Assembly: GCA_026391675.1 (NCBI GenBank)
Contig: JAPLDQ010000013.1
Location: forward strand, 1 to 64,000
Direction: 5' to 3'
DNA length: 64,000 bases
DNA from: Bacteroidota bacterium
GTDB taxonomy: Bacteria; Bacteroidota; Bacteroidia; Bacteroidales; JACABE01
A program made the position numbers and the translations under genes. This document shows positions 61,687 to 64,000 of the stretch, one piece after another (the first letter of the stretch is position 1; each line of letters opens with the position of its first letter). The notes under the pieces are model-generated. The model made no database searches, was not told the origin of the DNA, and saw only the letters and a program-made list of their open reading frames with translations.

Positions 61687-62984
61687 TGGCAAATACAGCT
61701 ACAGTTAAAATCTGGAATAAAGAAGTTGGTGCCATTGCATGGGATCCATTAACGGGTGTTGGTACTTTTGAGTTTGATGCAGCTTTCATAAAAAATAATT
61801 GGGATCTTGCTCCAATTAAGATGCCTGTTAATAGAACAATTAATAGAACATTTTCCTTCTCTGAATTAAGTAGAAGCAACACATTTCAGGGTTTACCTGG
61901 CTTACTTGCCGATGTTTTACCAGATAAATATGGAAATACACTTATAGATGCATGGTTAGCTCGTGAAGGAAGACCCTCTGGTAGTTTAAACCCAGTTGAA
62001 AAGCTCTTATTTATGGGGAAAAGAGGAATGGGAGCCCTTGAATTTGAACCTCCTGATAAAAGAGGGACAAATACTTCTACTAATATTGAGCTGAACAGTC
62101 TTGTTCAGGTAGCAAATGACATCCTCAATAAAAGAATTGATTTTTCGACAAATTTAAGTAGTAATGTAAACAAGAAACTGATTGATATTCTCAAAATTGG
62201 TACTTCTGCTGGAGGAGCAAGGGCAAAAGCGGTTATTGCTTATAATCCAGTAACTGGAAAAGTTAAAAGCGGACAGGCTGAGGCTCCAGAAGGGTTTACA
62301 CATTGGTTGATAAAATTCGATGGGGTTCAAGATTTGCAGTTTGGCGATTCAAAAGGCTATGGAAGGGTTGAAATGGCTTATTATTTGATGGCTAAAGATG
62401 CTGAGATAGAAATGGCTGAGTGTCGTTTGTTTGAAGAAAATGACAGAGCTCATTTTATGACTCGCAGATTTGACCGAGATCCAAATACTGGGAAATTGCA
62501 TTTTCAGAGTTTTTGTGCTATGCAGCACTTTGATTTTAATGACGTAAATTCATATAGCTATGAACAACTTTTTGAAACCATGCGATTACTTGGCTTAACT
62601 TATCCACAAGCAGAGCAATTGTTCAGACGAATGGTATTTAATGTAATTGCCCGTAATTGTGATGACCATACTAAAAACTTTGCTTTCATTATGGATAAAA
62701 ATGGAATATGGAAACTTTCACCCGCTTATGATTTATGTTATTCATATAACCCTGACAGCTTATGGGTTAGCCAACAATCATTAAGTGTGAATGGTAAACG
62801 AAAAAATATTAAACGTTATGATTTACTTGCTGTAGCCAAGCATATGAATATCAAAAAAGCTGCAAATATTATTGCACAAATAAATGATATAGTAAGCAAA
62901 TGGAGTGATTATGCCGAGCAAACAAAAGTAAACATTGATTTACATCATATAATAAAGAAAAATCTTATCAACATTAATAATTAA
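61686..62984 (+). CDS. hipA: HipA-like serine/threonine kinase toxin
   Basis: From ATG 61686 the protein has 432 residues with the N-terminal HipA domain (KIWNKEVGAIAWDP ... LPGLLADVLPDKYGN) and a kinase-like core. GTSAGGARAKAVI is the ATP-loop region, HWLIKFDG contains the conserved Lys, and the catalytic segment is ARNCDDHTKNFAF with SPAYDLCYS after it. HipA of E. coli phosphorylates glutamyl-tRNA synthetase and causes persistence. The target here is unknown. The gene is coupled to the HipB-like gene, and repeated sequence flanks the pair. Confidence 0.9.
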   Translation: MANTATVKIWNKEVGAIAWDPLTGVGTFEFDAAFIKNNWDLAPIKMPVNRTINRTFSFSELSRSNTFQGLPGLLADVLPDKYGNTLIDAWLAREGRPSGSLNPVEKLLFMGKRGMGALEFEPPDKRGTNTSTNIELNSLVQVANDILNKRIDFSTNLSSNVNKKLIDILKIGTSAGGARAKAVIAYNPVTGKVKSGQAEAPEGFTHWLIKFDGVQDLQFGDSKGYGRVEMAYYLMAKDAEIEMAECRLFEENDRAHFMTRRFDRDPNTGKLHFQSFCAMQHFDFNDVNSYSYEQLFETMRLLGLTYPQAEQLFRRMVFNVIARNCDDHTKNFAFIMDKNGIWKLSPAYDLCYSYNPDSLWVSQQSLSVNGKRKNIKRYDLLAVAKHMNIKKAANIIAQINDIVSKWSDYAEQTKVNIDLHHIIKKNLININN

Positions 62985-63015
62985 TCTTACATGAATCAAT
63001 GTGCCTTTTAAATGT

Positions 63016-63185
63016 TTAAAATGCTGTTATAGGCAATGTAGGTAGTTCAGTTATGTTTCTTTTTTAATTGGTTTGGAAAAGACTACAACATTATATATCA
63101 TAGCTTCATAAACCCATAAATTTCCTACTTTCTTTTCGGATATAAGTATTCTGGTGGAAGTGCCAAATTTACCATCACCTTTTCT
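63016..63185. repeat. second copy of the sequence found at 61050-61215
   Basis: These bases (start AAAATGCTGTTAT, end within the last codons of the gene at 63051) match 61050-61215 at a level that I judge from reading as well above chance, including ACAACATTATATA and CATAAACCCAT and TTTCCTACTTTCTTTTC against TTTCCAACTTTCTTTTC. The HipBA pair lies between the two direct copies. Confidence 0.7.
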
Positions 63186-63761
63186 TAATATACTCCGATT
63201 GTGAGGAGGTGAGTTCTTGTAATCATAAAATAGACTAAGATGTAGAAACATTTTGCCTTTGCTTTCATTCTTTTTTATTACTTTTAATACAATGTCTTTT
63301 CCCGACTGAATTCGGTTATACTCTTGCCAATAAAAAACCAGCTCCTGCATAATTTCACCATTTCCTTCCAATCCCTCTGTTACATTAATTTGATATTTAT
63401 CAGGATAATTGGTTTTAGGTTTGGTAAAATACATGGGGTTCCCAAATAATTCCTGATGTGCTCTGTAATCCCCTGGAATATAATCAAATATTGAAAACAA
63501 ATCCTTTCCTTCTTCTAAGTTTGTTTGAATAACATCTAAATAATAGTCTACTCTGGATTTAGCAAATAAATCCAAAGAATTATTTCTTTCCAGATTATTT
63601 AATACTGTTTGAACATATAATTTTAAACAACTATCCAGCATATCATTAGTGTATGGCAGGCTGTATCTATAAAAGATTTGTGATTGTGCTGTCCCCTTTA
63701 CAGAAATCATTGTCATTAAAATTATTAAAATAATGACAGCCTTTTTGACTATATTTTTCAT
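63051..63761 (-). CDS. secreted protein, 236 aa, unknown function
   Basis: The N-terminus is a signal peptide (AVIILIILMTMISVKGTAQS). The mature part starts QIFYRYSLPYTNDML and has no recognised domain; it contains SPPHNRSILRKGDGKFGTSTR and WVYEAMIYNVVVFSK. Export to the periplasm or surface is expected. The gene starts 6 bases after the end of an AAA-type ATPase gene on the same strand and is probably cotranscribed with it. A broken 3' copy lies 2 kb away at 61049. Confidence 0.65.
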   Translation of the reverse strand: MKNIVKKAVIILIILMTMISVKGTAQSQIFYRYSLPYTNDMLDSCLKLYVQTVLNNLERNNSLDLFAKSRVDYYLDVIQTNLEEGKDLFSIFDYIPGDYRAHQELFGNPMYFTKPKTNYPDKYQINVTEGLEGNGEIMQELVFYWQEYNRIQSGKDIVLKVIKKNESKGKMFLHLSLFYDYKNSPPHNRSILRKGDGKFGTSTRILISEKKVGNLWVYEAMIYNVVVFSKPIKKET

Positions 63762-63767
63762 ATTTTT

Positions 63768-64000
63768 TTAAGCTATTAATTTATATCCAATTGATTTAAT
63801 TCCTTTATTTCGATAACTGCACTCATCTTTAACTAAATTGATTAAGTAGTCATCAGAATTTATATCTTCTGAAATTTCCAGTATCGAATTTATCAGGAAT
63901 TTCTTTTTTATATTATAAATCTGACCTCCGCTCAAATCGTAATTATTGCTTATTTTTAATAGCAGTTCTTCATTTACTTCAGAAAACTCATTTTGTAAAA
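63768..64000 (-). CDS. C-terminal end of an AAA-type ATPase (partial, cut by window edge)
   Basis: A minus-strand frame enters from the right edge and stops at 63768. The last 77 residues include NYDLSGGQIYNIKKKFLINSI and KSIGYKLIA. The SGGQIxNI motif is the small-domain end of AAA-type ATPases of the Bacteroidota (LSGGQIENI). Its main part lies outside the window. It is upstream of the 236-residue secreted protein gene in the same direction. Confidence 0.65.
   Translation of the reverse strand, partial: LQNEFSEVNEELLLKISNNYDLSGGQIYNIKKKFLINSILEISEDINSDDYLINLVKDECSYRNKGIKSIGYKLIA

Noticed and set aside
58000-64000. Right attachment site of the element
   Set aside because: I searched by eye for the tRNA-Ala 3' end and for the 13-bp repeat TTTGTGGTGTAGT and did not find a copy. 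The end may be outside the window.

Overview
The window is AT-rich bacterial DNA from a member of the Bacteroidota. Support for this comes from a type IX secretion (Por) C-terminal sorting domain, a TonB-dependent receptor with a carboxypeptidase-regulatory-like N-terminus, LytTR two-component genes, a second EF-G-like protein, and repeated -7 promoter boxes of the TAnnTTTG type. I cannot name the genus. Gene starts were moved where a -7 box overlaps the longest possible frame.

Positions 1-25.8 kb are mainly chromosomal backbone. The left edge holds the tail of a transposase and some decayed sequence. A minus-strand cluster follows (sensor kinase, LytTR regulator, outer-membrane barrel, DUF4386 membrane protein, TonB receptor; 7456 down to 1647). 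A tRNA-Asn locus comes next. It carries three partial tRNA copies with a 16-bp palindrome in the anticodon arm and a small GIY-YIG nuclease gene that reads into one of them. Then come a PfkB kinase, an EF-G paralogue without the catalytic histidine, a large secreted BNR/PKD protein, an arginine decarboxylase, a deoxyhypusine-synthase-like protein, trigger factor, clpP, clpX, aspartate kinase and a DUF4403 lipoprotein.

At 25.7 kb an intact tRNA-Ala marks the left edge of an integrated element. Next to it are a tyrosine recombinase, a small helix-turn-helix protein, a DUF5131 protein, a MerR-like regulator and a primase-helicase with an overlapping ribbon-helix-helix gene. From 34.46 to 58.13 kb the element carries a tight operon of six large plus-strand genes, about 24 kb, with junctions of +15 to -1 bases: an SNF2-type helicase (DrmD-like), a 1624-residue adenine methyltransferase (DrmMI-like), a 1923-residue sacsin-type ATPase, a UPF1/DNA2-like helicase, a 2091-residue DEAD-box/DUF1998 helicase (DruE-like, or a fused DrmA-DrmB), and a UvrD-type helicase with a ParE/RelE-like N-terminus. 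This looks like a hybrid of DISARM class 1 and Druantia and is the main candidate for an undescribed defence system. It sits directly after the 5' stubs of a type I restriction methylase and of a second gene.

Right of the operon are three minus-strand genes of unknown function, a HipBA-type toxin-antitoxin pair flanked by two copies of the same approximately 170-bp sequence, a secreted protein gene, and the end of an AAA-type ATPase gene that runs off the window. The right end of the element was not found.
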